Source: Trissonchulus latispiculum (lineage: Eukaryota; Nematoda; Enoplea; Enoplida; Ironidae). Taken from it: a DNA stretch of 64,000 nt. Numbering within the stretch: the first letter of the stretch is position 1; the number at the start of each line of letters is the position of its first letter. Below the pieces are notes generated by a model. It did not search any database. It was not told the origin of the DNA and saw only the letters and a program-made list of their open reading frames with translations. Shown in pieces: positions 10,913 to 23,037 of this stretch. The position numbers were made by a program, and so were the translations under genes. The stretch is from assembly GCA_030248195.1 (NCBI GenBank), contig JASAND010011024.1, forward strand, positions 33,165 through 97,164, given 5' to 3'.

Positions 10913-13900
10913 AGTCCTGCAAAAAGAATTGGAAGCGAATTCATGAGAAAGAATTCAGCCATATGGACAGTGTTGACACTTACTTGGTCAAGAAGGAAAA
11001 GCGTGCACAAATGTTACTTTCAGGAGCATTTAAAGTGTGTTGAGCAGAAGATCGTAGTGTTTTTACGTTTTACATACGTGGTACGTTATCGTTTACTCAA
11101 ATTAGAAAATTGTACTGTATTATAGGGGGGCGCGATAGCGCTCCCCCTATAATATGGGTGTAAAAGGCTCAGCGCGGCCCTTAGAGACCCGTTCGAGCAC
11201 CGTGCCAGCTAAATACTGAACCAAACTGGACAAATTTGGTATCGTTGGAATCAGCACGACGAGTACAACAAGTAGCAAAAAAGTTTTGGTCAAAATTTTC
11301 AACTTTGAAAATTTTCGATTCCGGACAAGTTAGTTACGTCTGTTACTTTTTTTCCGTGTAAGTCACGCTTGGGGAAGCCGTTTTAGTCTAACTCACAAAC
11401 TGAACGATGTGGGCATTTTCAGCCGGTGAAGTTTGGTTTTTCTGAGAGTAGTATTTGTGTTAACGTACCTTTTGGACAATTTTCCGCTGCCCGGCCCGGC
11501 CGGCCACCTGTGCGGCCGGCCAAAGGTGGCCTCACCGCTAAGTTGGCCAAAAAGGCCGAATTTTTGTGTCATGGCTACAGTGGGCTCAGGGAACAAGCTA
11601 GAGAGATGCGGCTTGTTGCATAAGAAACTTTGGGATGGGTAGCGTGTCATAACGAGGGCGATTTTTGATATCTGGCCAGGATCGTTCTGGCCGGCCCAAA
11701 GTTGGTCCGGCCAAATAGCCATTTTCGGAAAATTTCTAAGTCCCAACTCTACAGAAAATAGTCAAAAATAGGCCTAAATATGCTGTTTTGGGCCATATAG
11801 TGGGACGCATATAAAGGTTATCGGGGTGGCTGAACACGATGAGCATAGTCGCATCGCTGTGCGGTGCTGCTATCGTGCTGTACTGCTATGCAACAACCAT
11901 AGCACGCTGTCTGTAGACTTACTGTAAACGGCTGAACATATGAAACTTGGCGAAAATCATGTCTGTAGTAAGGGGGAACTGTAGCTATGTTAGTTGGTGC
12001 ACTCTCTAGCTTCCACTGTGCTGTATGTGCTGCTCTAAACACAGCACGACCTATAACAAGTTATTCATTTGTCACTGGCATTTGAAATTCGGCATACATA
12101 TAGTTTAGGACATGACAAACTATTATAGATAGGTTTCGTATACTTATTACGATGTTACTACATGGTTGCGCTGCAGTAGAGTGCTGCAGAAGTACAGCAC
12201 GGCCTATAACTAACTACAGATAACTCGCAATCGTCTGAAATTCTGCAGCTACGTTCAGAAGAGCATTGGAAATCATGCCGTATAAGTATCCTTTTTTGGC
12301 AGTGACGTTTGCGTCTAGTTGCGCTGGCAGTAGAGTGCTGCCGAAGTACAGCACGGCCTATAACTAGCTACACAAAAGTTGCAATCGTCTTAAATTCTGC
12401 AGGCACGTGCAGAATAGCATTGGAAATCATGCCGTATAAGTCCTTTTTTGGCAGTGACGTTTGCGTTTAGTTGCGCTGCAGTAGAGTGCTGCCGAAGTAC
12501 AGCACGGCCTATAACTAACTACAGATAACTCGCAATCGTCTGAAATTCTGCAGCTACGTTCAGAAGAGCATTGGAAATCATGCCGTATAAGTATCCTTTC
12601 TTGGCAGTGACGTTTGCGTCTAGTTGCGTTGCAGTAGAGTGCTGCTCAAGTACAGTACGGCCTAATACTATCAACAGATAAATAGCACTCGCCTGAAATC
12701 GTACGATAACATTACAAATCATGCCGAATAAGTCTACTACTTTGGCAGTGACGCTTGCGTCTGGTTGCGCTGCAATAGAGTGCTGCTGAAGTATATACAG
12801 CATGGCTTATAACAAACTACAGATAACTTTCTGCAACTTTCTATTATATTCTTATTTGTAGTGGATGAGGGATGAGGGTTTTTCTGCCAAAATCTTTGTA
12901 CTTTGTAATTTGCACTTTTCAAGCTTCTGTGTTCTAGCGGTTTGCTGACTGTTACGTAATTATTGGGGGAATTTTTAAAGTTTCTTTCATAAGCTTTAAC
13001 ATTCTTGCTTAAGTTTTACTGAGAACCTTAAAAATGAAATAGGACAAGAATAAAAATGCTCCGATGGAGCATGAAAAATGCAATATGGGTGACTCTGGGT
13101 TGTAAGCAAACAGAGGACTAGGTTTTAAAACGTTAATATGGGAGGGGGCAGGTTGTAAATGCCAGGAGGACTAGGTTAAAAGCGCACTAATATGGATTAG
13201 CTTCGCTGAACAACCCATATTCGCGGGTACTCATGCTCCACTCCGCATTTGACCTTTATTGTCTTAAGTTCTAAATTCGTCAGCTTTTCAGGCGGGCTTG
13301 CTGATTTTGAAATATGCCAAGCGTCTTATAGTGAGTTGCCAGAGCGGGCTTTGTGACACCAATTTTTACTGCATATATGTTGTATTAAGTGTTGATTATA
13401 TGCATTAATTAAATTAATTAAGTTGTGTTGTAAGTTGTATTAATTATGTATATAATGTTAAGTATTACGAACACAACTATATGTATATAGTAATAGCTGC
13501 AAAGTCGTGCCGACATATTGTTAAACTGTTATTGAAGGATTGCCGCCAACATTTTTGTCTAGGCAATTTCCGCGAATATGGGTTGTTCAGCGAAGCTGGT
13601 CCATATTTGTGCGCTTTTAACCTAGTCCTCCTGGCATTTACAATCTGCTCCCTCCCATATTAACGTTTTAAAACCTAGTCCTCTGTTTGCTTACAACCCA
13701 GTGTCACCCATATTGCATTTTTCATGCTCCATCGGAGCATTTTTATTCTTGTTATATTTAAATTATAAAATTCCCCCGGAGTTTTTGAATGCCCAAATAT
13801 TGGAAAATTTTCAAAATGTTTCGGAGATTTTTTGTGAAAAATGGTTATTTTAGCAAAAGTACAGGCATGTTAAGAGCTTTTTTGTTTCTGCATGCAAAAT

Positions 13901-16172
13901 ACGCAAAAATGCCAATTTTTGTCTCAGTTTCTCTCCTCCCGAATCTCCCCCGAAAGAAAATCCCTAAAAGTACCCTGAATTGTACCGGAAAAATTACGTT
14001 TGGACGAGAAAACACGGATCCCACGCATTTACTGGATAACCTTACTGCTTGTTATAGGATAAGGGTGTTCTCCGTCGTCTGCAGTCTAGAAAAACTCCAA
14101 CTCAGGTACGTCAAGGTTTGTTTCTAGTGGCTTGCCTGTCCTCGCTAGTAGAAACTGTTTTCACAAAGCGAATTCATATACGTATATAATTAATCATGTC
14201 AAGTTTATTTATACTTGTAGTTTGTGTACGTATTTAGTACGTACGTACGTATGAGTAGCATACACGTCTGAAAGCAACTTCTTTTCAATCATCTTATTTG
14301 AGAGCTGTTGCTGTTGCACTTCATGTTACTGCACTGGTTTTAGCAGGCGAGAGCTGCTAGAAGGGTTACTCGGTTATTTCCACGTCCTCTTCCGACGAAG
14401 ATCAAGGGCACTGCTGCAGAAGCAGTTTCGTCCAATCCGGTCGCACAGTCATCTCAACAGCAGTCCCAAAAACCGTTTGCGCCTACAATAGTGGATCCCA
14501 CTCGCGTTAATTTTGCCTTCAACGAAAAGATGACTGTCCTTCCGAAGTCGAAATCTGCCCGTCAGCCTGTATTCAAATTTGAGGCCGCTCGACAACAGGG
14601 AGAAACGTTGCCTTCAGCTGAGCCTAGTTTGAAGAGCGGTTCCATCGGACAGGATGAAAATTTGCCCAAGGATCAGGGACATTCAAAATCTGAGATCGAA
14701 AAGGAATCGATTTGTGTCAAGTCTAATGAGAAGGCAACGCAGCCAGTACCCAAAGCGGAAGCGGCCAAGCTTGTTCCACCTGAGCACTCCATGCGTCTGA
14801 GACAGCGTGCCGCCAGAAAGCCTGTTCACTTGGCCAAACCCATACCAGCCAAGCCTAAGCCTGTCGTGGTCCGGCGTGTGGGACCTGCTGTGAAGGCACC
14901 AAGACTGCAGATTCAAGCCTCGAAGCCTTCTAAAAGCGTGGTGGCTAAATCTACTAATGTCCACGTGGTGGCTAAGCCTATTAATGCCAACGGAACTGGT
15001 AGGTTGAGTTTTAGTTTTATTCAGATAATTAGGTTCAGCCCTTTTCGGGAGAGCGAGAGGAGTGACACTTGTATAAGACAAGTTATTCAAGTTCCAACTA
15101 GTGTAAAGTTGTTAATCTAGACTATCCGTCATAATTTTGCCATTCTTGGTGTTCTGCTGCAAGTTTGTTTGTTTGTTTGTTTGTTTGTTTGTTTGTTTGT
15201 TCACCAGTGTTTGTAAGGAGTTGGTTTGGCTTAAAAACGTAATGTGGAAATTAAATGTGGAGTATATATATTTGTCCTGTTTATGTTCAGGGAATGCTTC
15301 GGATGCTGGGGAGCATGCTCGGAGAGCAACCCCGGTGCAGCCTGTTGCGCCCTGGCAGAAATTTGATCTTCATGCCAGCCTAAAGCGTAAGCTACCTTAC
15401 AAGCCGCACACTGGCAGCCTGAAACCGTTTGTTGATACGACAAAACTGCCAAGCAAGGCACAGCAGGGTACTATTGAGAAACGCACAAAACTGGATTTGT
15501 TGAGGTATGTTGTAATGAATGCTGGTGTATATGACCATACTTTGTTACTAAAGAGCCCATCTTCCTATCCGTAGTGGTAGACCGGGTAAGGGTACCATAA
15601 CAATTGCATTGTGCCGGAAGCAGTTGGGCAGACTAGGTGGTGGCACCAAGTAAGCTACGTCGTGGATTGTCGGAGGTAAGGGTTGATATGACCTCTGGTT
15701 TCAGGGCTCACAACGGTCTCTTGGTTCTTCGGACTGGCTAAATCCTCTCCTTGTAGAGCGATTGTCCCACAGCTGCATAAATCTCAAAATAATAGCATGC
15801 ATAATTTTTGTTTCAGGTTTTTCGGTCTGTGTTCTGTGTTTGAACTTAAGCATCATTAAGGTTTAGGTTTTTGAAGTACGACGCTCCTTTTCGTCGAATT
15901 GGGAGGTTGCTTACGTACATTACGGGCCTGTGTCTTTTATCGAAATCCAAATTGATACTATTAATAATACGAATTATGATACATTTTGCTTTCGATAAAC
16001 CTTTTGCCGTGGTAGAGATGTTATTCTATATACATTGAACCGACTGAAATTAGTTGCTCTCTGTTTTAGAGATCATCATCGACAGAACGCGACTGCTAAT
16101 CGAAAAGATAAGAGATTCGAACTTCACATGCAAAGACGTGGTCTGATGAAACCATTTGGACACAAAAATTAG
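10913..16172 (+). CDS. NUSAP1: NuSAP-like nucleolar and spindle-associated protein (3' exons, 5' end not found)
   Basis: Five exons join in consistent frame: 10913-11034, 14058-14105, 14347-14998, 15291-15504 and 16070-16172 (TAG), about 379 residues. NuSAP proteins bind and bundle microtubules around mitotic chromosomes. Exon 1 carries WKRIHEKEFSHMDSVDTYL followed by a KKEKR basic run, matching the conserved NuSAP W-x-x-I-H...M-x-S-I-D-x-Y block. Exon 3 is Lys/Arg/Pro/Ala-rich and contains TRVNFAF, like the GVRFSA stretch of vertebrate NuSAP. Exon 4 holds KFDLHASLKRKLPYKPHTG, the hallmark FDL-x-A-S-L...Y-x-P-x-x-G-x-L-K-P motif. Exon 5 ends in a basic RKDKRFELHMQRRGLMK tail, like the family C-terminus. 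Splice phases are 0, 0, 1 and 2. Exon 3 has a TAGCAG tandem acceptor, so an extra Gln (14344-14346) is possible. The N-terminal SAP DNA-binding exon is not visible. Intron 1 is full of transposons. Confidence 0.85.
11119..11153. repeat. Terminal hairpin of repeat element (GATA loop)
   Basis: The arms ATTATAGGGGGGCGC and GCGCTCCCCCTATAAT enclose a GATA loop. ATATGGGTGTAAAAGG follows immediately, as at 44443 and 49293. It lies in intron 1 of the NuSAP-like gene. Confidence 0.85.
11154..12030. repeat. Body of hairpin-ended element, diverged relative of 44443-45110
   Basis: It shares, in order and orientation, GCGCGGCCC...AGAGACC, GTGCCAGCTAA, ACGATGTGGGCATTTT, CATAACGAGGG.GATTTTT, TTTCTAAGTCCCA and CTGAA.ACGATGAGCATA with the 44.4-kb and 51.2-kb blocks, but is strongly diverged. 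It is rich in GGCCGG in the middle (11480-11560, 11690-11710). No coding region is supported. Confidence 0.65.
12031..12830. repeat. Tandem repeat, about 150-bp unit, about five copies
   Basis: Successive units contain TACAGCACGGCCTATAACTA, CGTCTGAAATTCTGCAG, GAAATCATGCCGTATAAGT, TTGGCAGTGACGTTTGCGT and GCAGTAGAGTGCTGC. The middle units (about 12190-12660) are nearly identical, while the outer ones are diverged. This is a minisatellite within the NuSAP intron. Confidence 0.85.
13044..13752. mobile_element. Long-TIR element (ACAAGAATAAAAATGCTCC family), intronic
   Basis: Arms of about 185 bp (13044-13228 and 13569-13752) are inverted copies. Both contain the small hairpin ATGCTCCGATGGAGCAT, CAATATGGGTGAC, AGAGGACTAGGTTTTAAAACGTTAATATGGGAGGG and a TTCGCTGAACAACCCATATT block. 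The loop is AT-rich and non-coding. The same family, about 80% similar by eye, makes up 46413-48743 and 52984-54167. No target duplication is evident. Confidence 0.8.
13765..13977. mobile_element. Truncated CAGGGTATTTTTTA-family MITE
   Basis: It ends ATCCCTAAAAGTACCCTG at 13977 and matches the right half of the complete copy at 42038-42405 (GAGATTTTTTGT.AAAATGG, TGCAAAATACGC.AAAATGCC). The left end is missing. It lies just before a 48-bp NuSAP exon. Confidence 0.65.
15163..15200 (+). repeat. (TTTG)n microsatellite in NuSAP intron
   Basis: About nine TTTG units lie in the 292-bp intron between the third and fourth recognised NuSAP exons. Confidence 0.95.
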
Positions 16173-16810
16173 CTTTGCAGTGTCTTGCCTGCAAAGAAAT
16201 TGCTTTGTATATGCTTATTATCTCGTGCTATATTCATATTGTATTTGGTATGATTTGTTTGCTGAGTGGAACTGGCACTTGCTGTAATATGCAAATATAT
16301 ACGTACATATGTTACGTACCGTATGAGATTTTGTACCGTATAATACGGTACGGCAGTTTTCGTACCATATTAAACAGTACGTACCGTATAATACGGTACA
16401 ACTTTTTCTGTACCGTATTAAACGGTACGTCCCGTATTATTTTGTACGGTTAGTTTTTGTACCGTATTGGCAAAGTACTGAATACTGCCTTTATATAATA
16501 GTAAATAAAACAAATAATCCAAATTTTGCAGTTTTGCTACAAAAATAGCGTCTCAAGATGTCGCTTTTCACAAAAGCGTATTTTTGCACTAACAATTAGC
16601 TTTTTTCAGTGCATACTAAAACGAAAGCGCTGTTGCGGACGATTGCATTTGGAGAAAGCCCCAAGCTATAGATTGTAAAGCACATTTTGCAAAAATTTTC
16701 GGAAATATCTATCGTATGCTAAAATAATCATAGAATTATAAATATTCAATTGTCACAATCTGCATGACTAAAACTATAGAAACTTTGCTCTTGCAATTCT
16801 AATTTCTATG

Positions 16811-19222
16811 GGTCGATTCACAAAAAGTACTTAAACGGCTTAACTTAAACGAAGTGGTTTTTGTGAAACCAACCTCTACTTAAAATACTTAAACGACTTA
16901 ACTTAAGTCGTTTAAGTAGAGCCGCTTTCACAAAAAACCAGCTACTTAAACTTTAAGTAAAGTGTCGTTTCACAAATACAGGTCTACTTAAACTCTCAGC
17001 GACTTAAACTTTAAGCCGTTTAAGTAGAACTGCTTTCGTAAAAACTACTTGGTTTAAGTAGTTTAAGTACACCGCTTAAATGCAGTTCAAAATCAGTCAT
17101 TTTTAAGCTCCGTAGATTTACGGGGCTTAAACGACTTAAACGAACAAAATGTCATTAAGTGAACATTTTAAAAGCTTCATCATAACTTACGCAATTTTGG
17201 GAGTTGTAAAGTCGTTCTTACATCGTTTGAAAGCTCTCAACGAGCAATTTAATTCTACAATATCATTGCAAGCTTAACAATTTTTAAAAATCCGTTAATG
17301 CTTCAAATACTAAATTTTTTGTCTGATTTTAACTTTTATCAGCTTCTAAGTGAAAAAGAAGCCTTCTAAATGAACAAAGGGCCTATTTCTTTAAAGATTA
17401 AAATGGTCGGATTAAACGGATTAAAAATCAGCCGGATTAAAATTTTAATCGCTATTTCTTTAATGTTGGATTAAACGGATTAAAGGGATTAAAATTAACT
17501 CGTTTAATCCGACCATTTTTAATCCGCGGATTAAACGAGTTGATTTTAATCCGTTTAATCCGCCATTAAAGAAACAGCGATTAAAAATTTTAATCCGCCA
17601 ACTCTTAATCCGTTTAATCCGCGTAGCTGCACGGGGATTAAAAACTAGTTGAAAATACAGGCGGCGGATTAAACGGATTAAAATTAATCTTTAAAGAAAC
17701 AGCGATTAAGCAGGTCGGATTAAAATTAACTCGTTGATTTTTTAATCCGAAGTGTGAATAAAGAAACAGGATTAGATTAAAATTTTAATCTTAGTTGCAT
17801 TAAAGAAATAGGATTAAATTTAATCCGTTTAACTCGTTTAACTCGCTGGATTCAATTTTAATCCGTTTAATCCCAAGTGCTGTTTCTTTAATGCGGATTA
17901 ATTTTAATCTAAGCCGTTTAATCTTTAAAGAAATAGGGCCTAAGCAAAGCTTGATTTGCTTAAACATGTTGTCCCAATTGAGAACCGATTGTTTTTACAC
18001 AATTAACAAGCTGACTTGCATAAGGTTTTGAGTCAATGGGAACACTAGCGCTTACTCTGGCTCTAGCACACAACAATTTTACCATGTACTAAAACTTTTT
18101 TCGACATTTATAAGCAACAATTACGTATAGTTGCTTGTCGTGGTGATTCCTTTTGGCGACATCAACTTTGAACCATTAGTATTTATTTAATTCTGCGAGC
18201 GAAGAAGCCATCTTGCATCAAAATGGAACTGAACATTTTTCAACTATACAATGAAATTAATATTAATATTAATTAATCTGGTTGTCTATAATTTAACTAG
18301 CGATTTTTAGAAGAAGTGAAGTTTATGAGAATTTTTTACCGGCTAAATAATTTTTGCCGAGACGACATAATTGGCCCACTTAAGCCTAAGACTTACTTTT
18401 TGTTGATTTATTAGTAATTTTATTATTTGCACCAACCTAATTATAATTAAATTCACTGTACAAAGGAATTTAAATGCTGGTCCGTATCTTTTAAAGTACA
18501 TTTGCTGTTGAAATTTAGTCAAATTTGCTATATCATTGTCGAAAACATAAATTGGGTTTTCGAGAACTTAGCTTTGACTCGCCAGAACTTAAAAATTTTG
18601 GCGAAACAAACAAAATTAAGTTTTCTCAAAATATTGAGCTTGTTTGCTCGTTAATTTCATAAAAGATAGTCCGCGGGAAGACGTTTCTTTCGAAGCTGGA
18701 ACTGGTCGCTTTTCTTTAGCTTTCCTGCATTTGGAGAAATCCATGTTCGAAATTGTTTTCATGCAACAGCATGTCCAAATAGAACTGCTGAACTAAGACA
18801 GCTGTATTCTGCGTAGTTGTATCAAGCACATTCCAAGCTTTTAAGTGATATCAAAATTATCGCTGAACTCCAAGAATTGAGTAATTTACAGTTTTTCAAA
18901 GTTATATGATAATGCCGGACCAGCACCTTTAAACTACCATTTTGATGTTATTGTAACATTCGTTTCATTAAAGGTCTGCTTAAACGACTTAACTTAAAAG
19001 ACTTAACTTAAACTTCTTAAAAATTCGTTTCATAAATAAATGACTTAAACTACTTAAACTACTTAAATTAAGTCGTTTAAGTTAAGTCGTTTAAGCCACT
19101 AAGCCGTTTAAGTATTTTAAGTAGTTTAAGCCGTTTATTTATGAAACGAATTTTTTAAGAAGTTTAAGTAGTTTAAGTTAAGTCGTTTAAGTTAAGTAGT
19201 TTAAGTTTTTTGTGAAACGACC
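16811..19222. mobile_element. Foldback element built of ACTTAAACG repeats
   Basis: The ends GGTCGATTCACAAAAAGTAC and, inverted on the right, GGTCGTTTCACAAAAAACTT are flanked by a perfect CTATG duplication (16806-16810, 19223-19227). About 300 bp at each end (16830-17145 and 18970-19210) is made of variants of ACTTAAACG and its complement, so each arm can also fold on itself. The interior is AT-rich and carries another foldback at 17379-17940. No protein is recognised. Confidence 0.75.
17379..17940. mobile_element. Foldback element built of GGATTAAAC repeats
   Basis: It starts GGGCCTATTTCTTTAAAGAT and ends with the near-exact inverse. Most of its 560 bp is GGATTAAAC/GTTTAATCC units in both orientations, interspersed with TTTCTTTAATG and CATTAAAGAAA words. 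It is inserted inside the ACTTAAACG foldback. No clear target duplication was found. Confidence 0.7.
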
Positions 19223-19239
19223 CTATGCCACTCTGAACT

Positions 19240-19570
19240 ACGGTTGTTTTGATTTTTGATTCGCATCTAATCAAAAGTGTTTTGATGCGACTTTTGATTT
19301 TTGATTAATCAAACTGAATCAAATCTAACTGAATTTTCAGAAGCCAAAATCGAACTGAATCAAATCAAAGCTTTTGTCCATGAATCAGTAATTTTGATTT
19401 TGATGCGATTTTGATTCACATTTTATACTAAAGGCTTTCACTTAGTCTGTAAAAACTGCATCAAAATCAAAACTCTTTCAAATTGAAAAAATCGGACTGA
19501 ATCAAATCAATTCATGCTCGGGTGCAAAAAATCGAACTGAATCAAATCTGTTGATTTTTCAGAGGTGAAA
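19240..19570. mobile_element. TTTTGATT/AATCAAA-rich insertion with direct flanking repeat
   Basis: A 330-bp block of alternating TTTTGATT and AATCAAATC words is flanked by the exact 10-mer ACTCTGAACT (19230-19239 and 19571-19580), which may be a target duplication. It lies seven bases from the end of the 16811-19222 element. Confidence 0.55.
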
Positions 19571-19700
19571 ACTCTGAACTTATAATTCTACTAATTCGTG
19601 TTAAGTTTGTTTGTTTTTTAAATTTGTTAAATATAACCTATTAAATAAAACAAGTAATACAAATTTTGCAGTTTTGCTACAAAATAGCTCCTCAAGATTT

Positions 19701-20950
19701 CGCTTCCGCTGTAAAGTTGGAAGTGTAGGGGCAACCAAACTTTACGGGTGGAAACTGTGCGCGTATGGAAACGACGAACCTGGAGGAGACTTATGTTCCA
19801 GTCGACCTGGGCAGATCTCGCCAAGAACTGAATAGGCCTAACAAATGGCTAAAGGAACTGACTAAAGGGACAAATGTCTATCTAACTATGCAACTACTAC
19901 AGAGACTTTGAATTAAATTTAATACACACTCAGTAAATAATTAGCCTACCTAGACCTGGGAAATAACTCAGAATCCTACCTACCGACTATACAATCCTAA
20001 TAAAAACCTAACTAAAACTCCCTATTGGCTCAGCTACTGAGACCACATTTAATAGTATTTAGACAAAGGGATCAACTCCCGAAAGGTACAAGAATACAAG
20101 AATTTTGACATTAAAATATTACAAAACATTACAGCGCAGAGAGAAATTAAACACGTATCGACCCTAGCAAAATAATTACACAAAAGCAAGGTATAGATAG
20201 AAGTTCCTTACATTCATAAAACTAACTGCATAAACTAAATTAAACCCCTCAACTTATTTAAACCCTTCAAGAAACTAATACCTCACACAAATATTTCCCT
20301 AAGCCGTCGCGGCTGACAAAAATACCTAGAAGAATTTTCGTAAAAACTCGTCCTAAAATAACCGCCAAAATATTTGTTTAAAATAAACTAGAGGACAAGA
20401 ATAAATAGACTTAAACTAGACCCACAAGGTCGCCTTGGAGCCAACAAGATAAAAACAAACTAATCGATAACTTACTGAGAGGGTCCAGCATAAAGAAAAC
20501 ACGTATAAAGGGCAAGGCAGAGCTCCAGAATTAAACAGACCGCACGCTAGGAAAATTGAAACGAGACTGACTGGTTTTTAAAGTGAAGGCTGAGAGAGAT
20601 GCCTAGTGAATTTTGATTGGCTAGATTTGAGACCCTCTTGCAGACCCGACTATGCGCTTCCACAAGTCTAGCTCAGCAGCGCCACCTAGTCGCTAAGTGG
20701 GCTGAATAAAACACAGCGCATTTCAACATAGGAAACATTAAATTTCACCCCAATTTCAATGCAAATCTACACAATTTTCACAAAACACCTTTCACACTAA
20801 AATTACCAATCTTACTAAAATCTCACACTAAAAATAAACTCACTAAAATGACACACAATTCACACCTCACATCACACACATTACACCGCCATTAACTGTC
20901 TGAAAATATATATTTGAATGTGATTCAAATCTAAGCACTCATAAAAATAA
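19701..20950. other. Non-coding interior of the large inverted-repeat element
   Basis: AT-rich and rich in CTAAAC/ACTAAA words on this strand. A GC-richer patch (20600-20710) includes CAGCAGCGCCACCTAGTCGC. I recognise no protein, LTR or SINE box, and frames are short. Confidence 0.4.
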
Positions 20951-21196
20951 AATTTTTTAGAACCTGCACTTTTAACTGCAAAATTTGTATTATTTGTTTT
21001 ATTTAATATTATTTAATAGCAGTATTCAGTTCTTTGCCAATACGGTACAAAAACTAACCGTACAATATAATACTGGACGTACCGTTTTATACGGTACAGA
21101 AATAGTTATACCGTATTATACGGTACGTACCGTTTAATACTGTACGAAAATTGCCGTACCGTATTATACGGTACAAAATTTCATACGGTACGTAAC

Positions 21197-23037
21197 ATGT
21201 ATACAACAGTTTCATAGAAAACCTTCTCGAGTTCTCAAGTTCTCGTGTTGTCTGTTTTCGGTGACGCCAACCTCTTCAGTGTTATAAATTATATTTAACT
21301 GTGTATCTACGGACAATTTGATGATGATTTATTTAGTCAACTGTACAAATTACTGAAGCAGGAAGAAAAATTTATAAAGTTTAATTTTCAAAAATTTCTC
21401 AAGTAGGCCTCAAGTTGGCAAAAAATTTCTCTGGTCGACATCGACCAGAGAACTTGACTTTAGAACTCGAGAACTTTTTCAGCGTGACTTGCAATGTGAC
21501 TTGCGGATCTCGAAAACTTTTCCCGCGCAGTTTAGCTACTAGATTTGAGAGCTCGAGAGCATTTTTATGAGACTGGCCCCTGAGAACATTGTTTCGAAAC
21601 TTCTATTTAACCTTATTGTTTTCTTCAGTGAGTCTAGGCAGGTTTAAAGTTGGATCAGTCTTTTTAAAACATAGGTCCCAGAATATACAGAGATTTCCAC
21701 TGCACAAACTGGATTTTCCCGTATTTTGGCACCTTCAGCCTTTTACAGTTTCTTGCAATTTTTGTGCAATTTATTTCTGTAATATTTGCATAGAATTTGC
21801 ATAGTTTCTGAGCTGTATTAGAGCTGAAATAATGTGCCGGATTTGTAAGCTTGATTTTTAATAAGAAGAGATTTTCCCTGAATTATTTTGCTTCTCTTCT
21901 ACGGTGCTTTGATTTGGTAAGATCGTAGGATCATTGGATTGTACAATCAACCGTTAATTCCATTCCGTAATTCTAAATGAACATTTATTCAGACGCAATG
22001 AATAGAAGACGTATGTACCTTTGCGTAGCTGTATCGTCATGTTTTGTTATGCGCAAACCAAAAAGAACGGGAGAGACCAAAAATGAGCCTGTTCCCGCCA
22101 TGGGCGCAACTAGGGGGGAGTGTTTCGACCTCCCCCGGGAATTTTTGAGGGAGAAGGCTAAAATTTAGCTATTTTCAGTGTACAAAACTAAAAAGTGCGA
22201 AAATTTTTTAGCTCCTACGGCGCTATCCTATCTCAATTTTAACTTTCGTGCCTGCGCCGCTAATTTGTTTCAACTTTAGAAAATTTTCGCGACTGCGTTC
22301 CTTTTGTAGGTCGGTTTTTTAGTTTTTTGCTCCTGCGGTACCATTCTATCTGTATTTTCAATAATTTTGGCGTGGGGGGCGCATTTCTAGCTCAAGATTT
22401 TTAATTCTTTGCGCCTGCAGAGATATTTATTCAAATCTTTAAGGTTTTCTTCCATTAAAAATTTTTTCATCATGTCAAAAAACTTCTCAACTTTTAAAAT
22501 CTTTTTAAAGGTTTCAATTTCCAAAATTTCTCAGCTTCTGGAGGGCTCCGCCTCCCGCACCCCCCGTGTAGGCTACTGACTACTCCCATATTTTGTTACT
22601 TTTTCTATAGCAGGACGAAACTGTTGAAAATTGTTGCCACCAATTCGCTACCCCGAGCGTAAGCGTGGCGACAGCAAAAAATTTTCCTCCTCGACCCCCC
22701 CTTTTCAAAATCCTGGGTGCGCCCCTGGTTCCCGCATATGTACTGTAGAGTGTATATATTTCCGGTGTCAAGTTTTATGGTCTTATGTTTCATCGTTTTG
22801 ACTTTCTTGTATTGTATTTTATTAATGCTGTATGGTTAGGTTTTTACTTCTATTATTGGCCCTGAATTTACACCAGCAATATCGTATTGTGTGCATTATG
22901 CAACCAGTAAGTTGGTTGTTTGTGAAGAATTTTCTCGTTTGTCACTACTGGTTTACACTTTGTTTATCAACTGAAGTTGGTTATGCGCGAGTGATTATGA
23001 AATAAATGCGAACTTGTCTGCTGAAAACGAAATACTA
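21197..23037. other. Gene-free interval with repeat fragments
   Basis: 21220-21585 is rich in CTCGAGAACTT-like words, including an inverted pair around TCTGGTCGACATCGACCAGA (21430-21455), and may be another foldback relic. 22100-22570 has C/G-rich ends around an AT-rich body. At 22705-22730, CCTGGGTGCGCCCCTG resembles a DNA-transposon terminus. No gene is supported. Confidence 0.4.

Larger units (their letters stand above)
16311..21196. mobile_element. Large inverted-repeat element with GTACCGTATAATACGGTAC-rich arms
   Basis: Two inverted arms of about 225 bp (16311-16535 and 20972-21196) match along their length. Each holds several copies of the palindrome GTACCGTATAATACGGTAC, then CAAA..ACTGAATACTGC and AAATAAAACAAATAATACAAA. 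A further partial copy of the inner arm sequence sits at about 19625-19700. The 4.4-kb interior contains other nested elements (16811-19222, 19240-19570). No transposase was recognised and the target duplication is unclear. Confidence 0.7.

Noticed and set aside
14683..15090. 135-codon minus-strand frame
   Set aside because: Shadow of the NuSAP-like exon at 14347-14998, which has family motifs and splice sites.
15551..15790. Possible tRNA-derived SINE in a NuSAP intron
   Set aside because: Some GTGGTAGACCGGG-like words were noticed, but no convincing A and B boxes or cloverleaf could be assembled.
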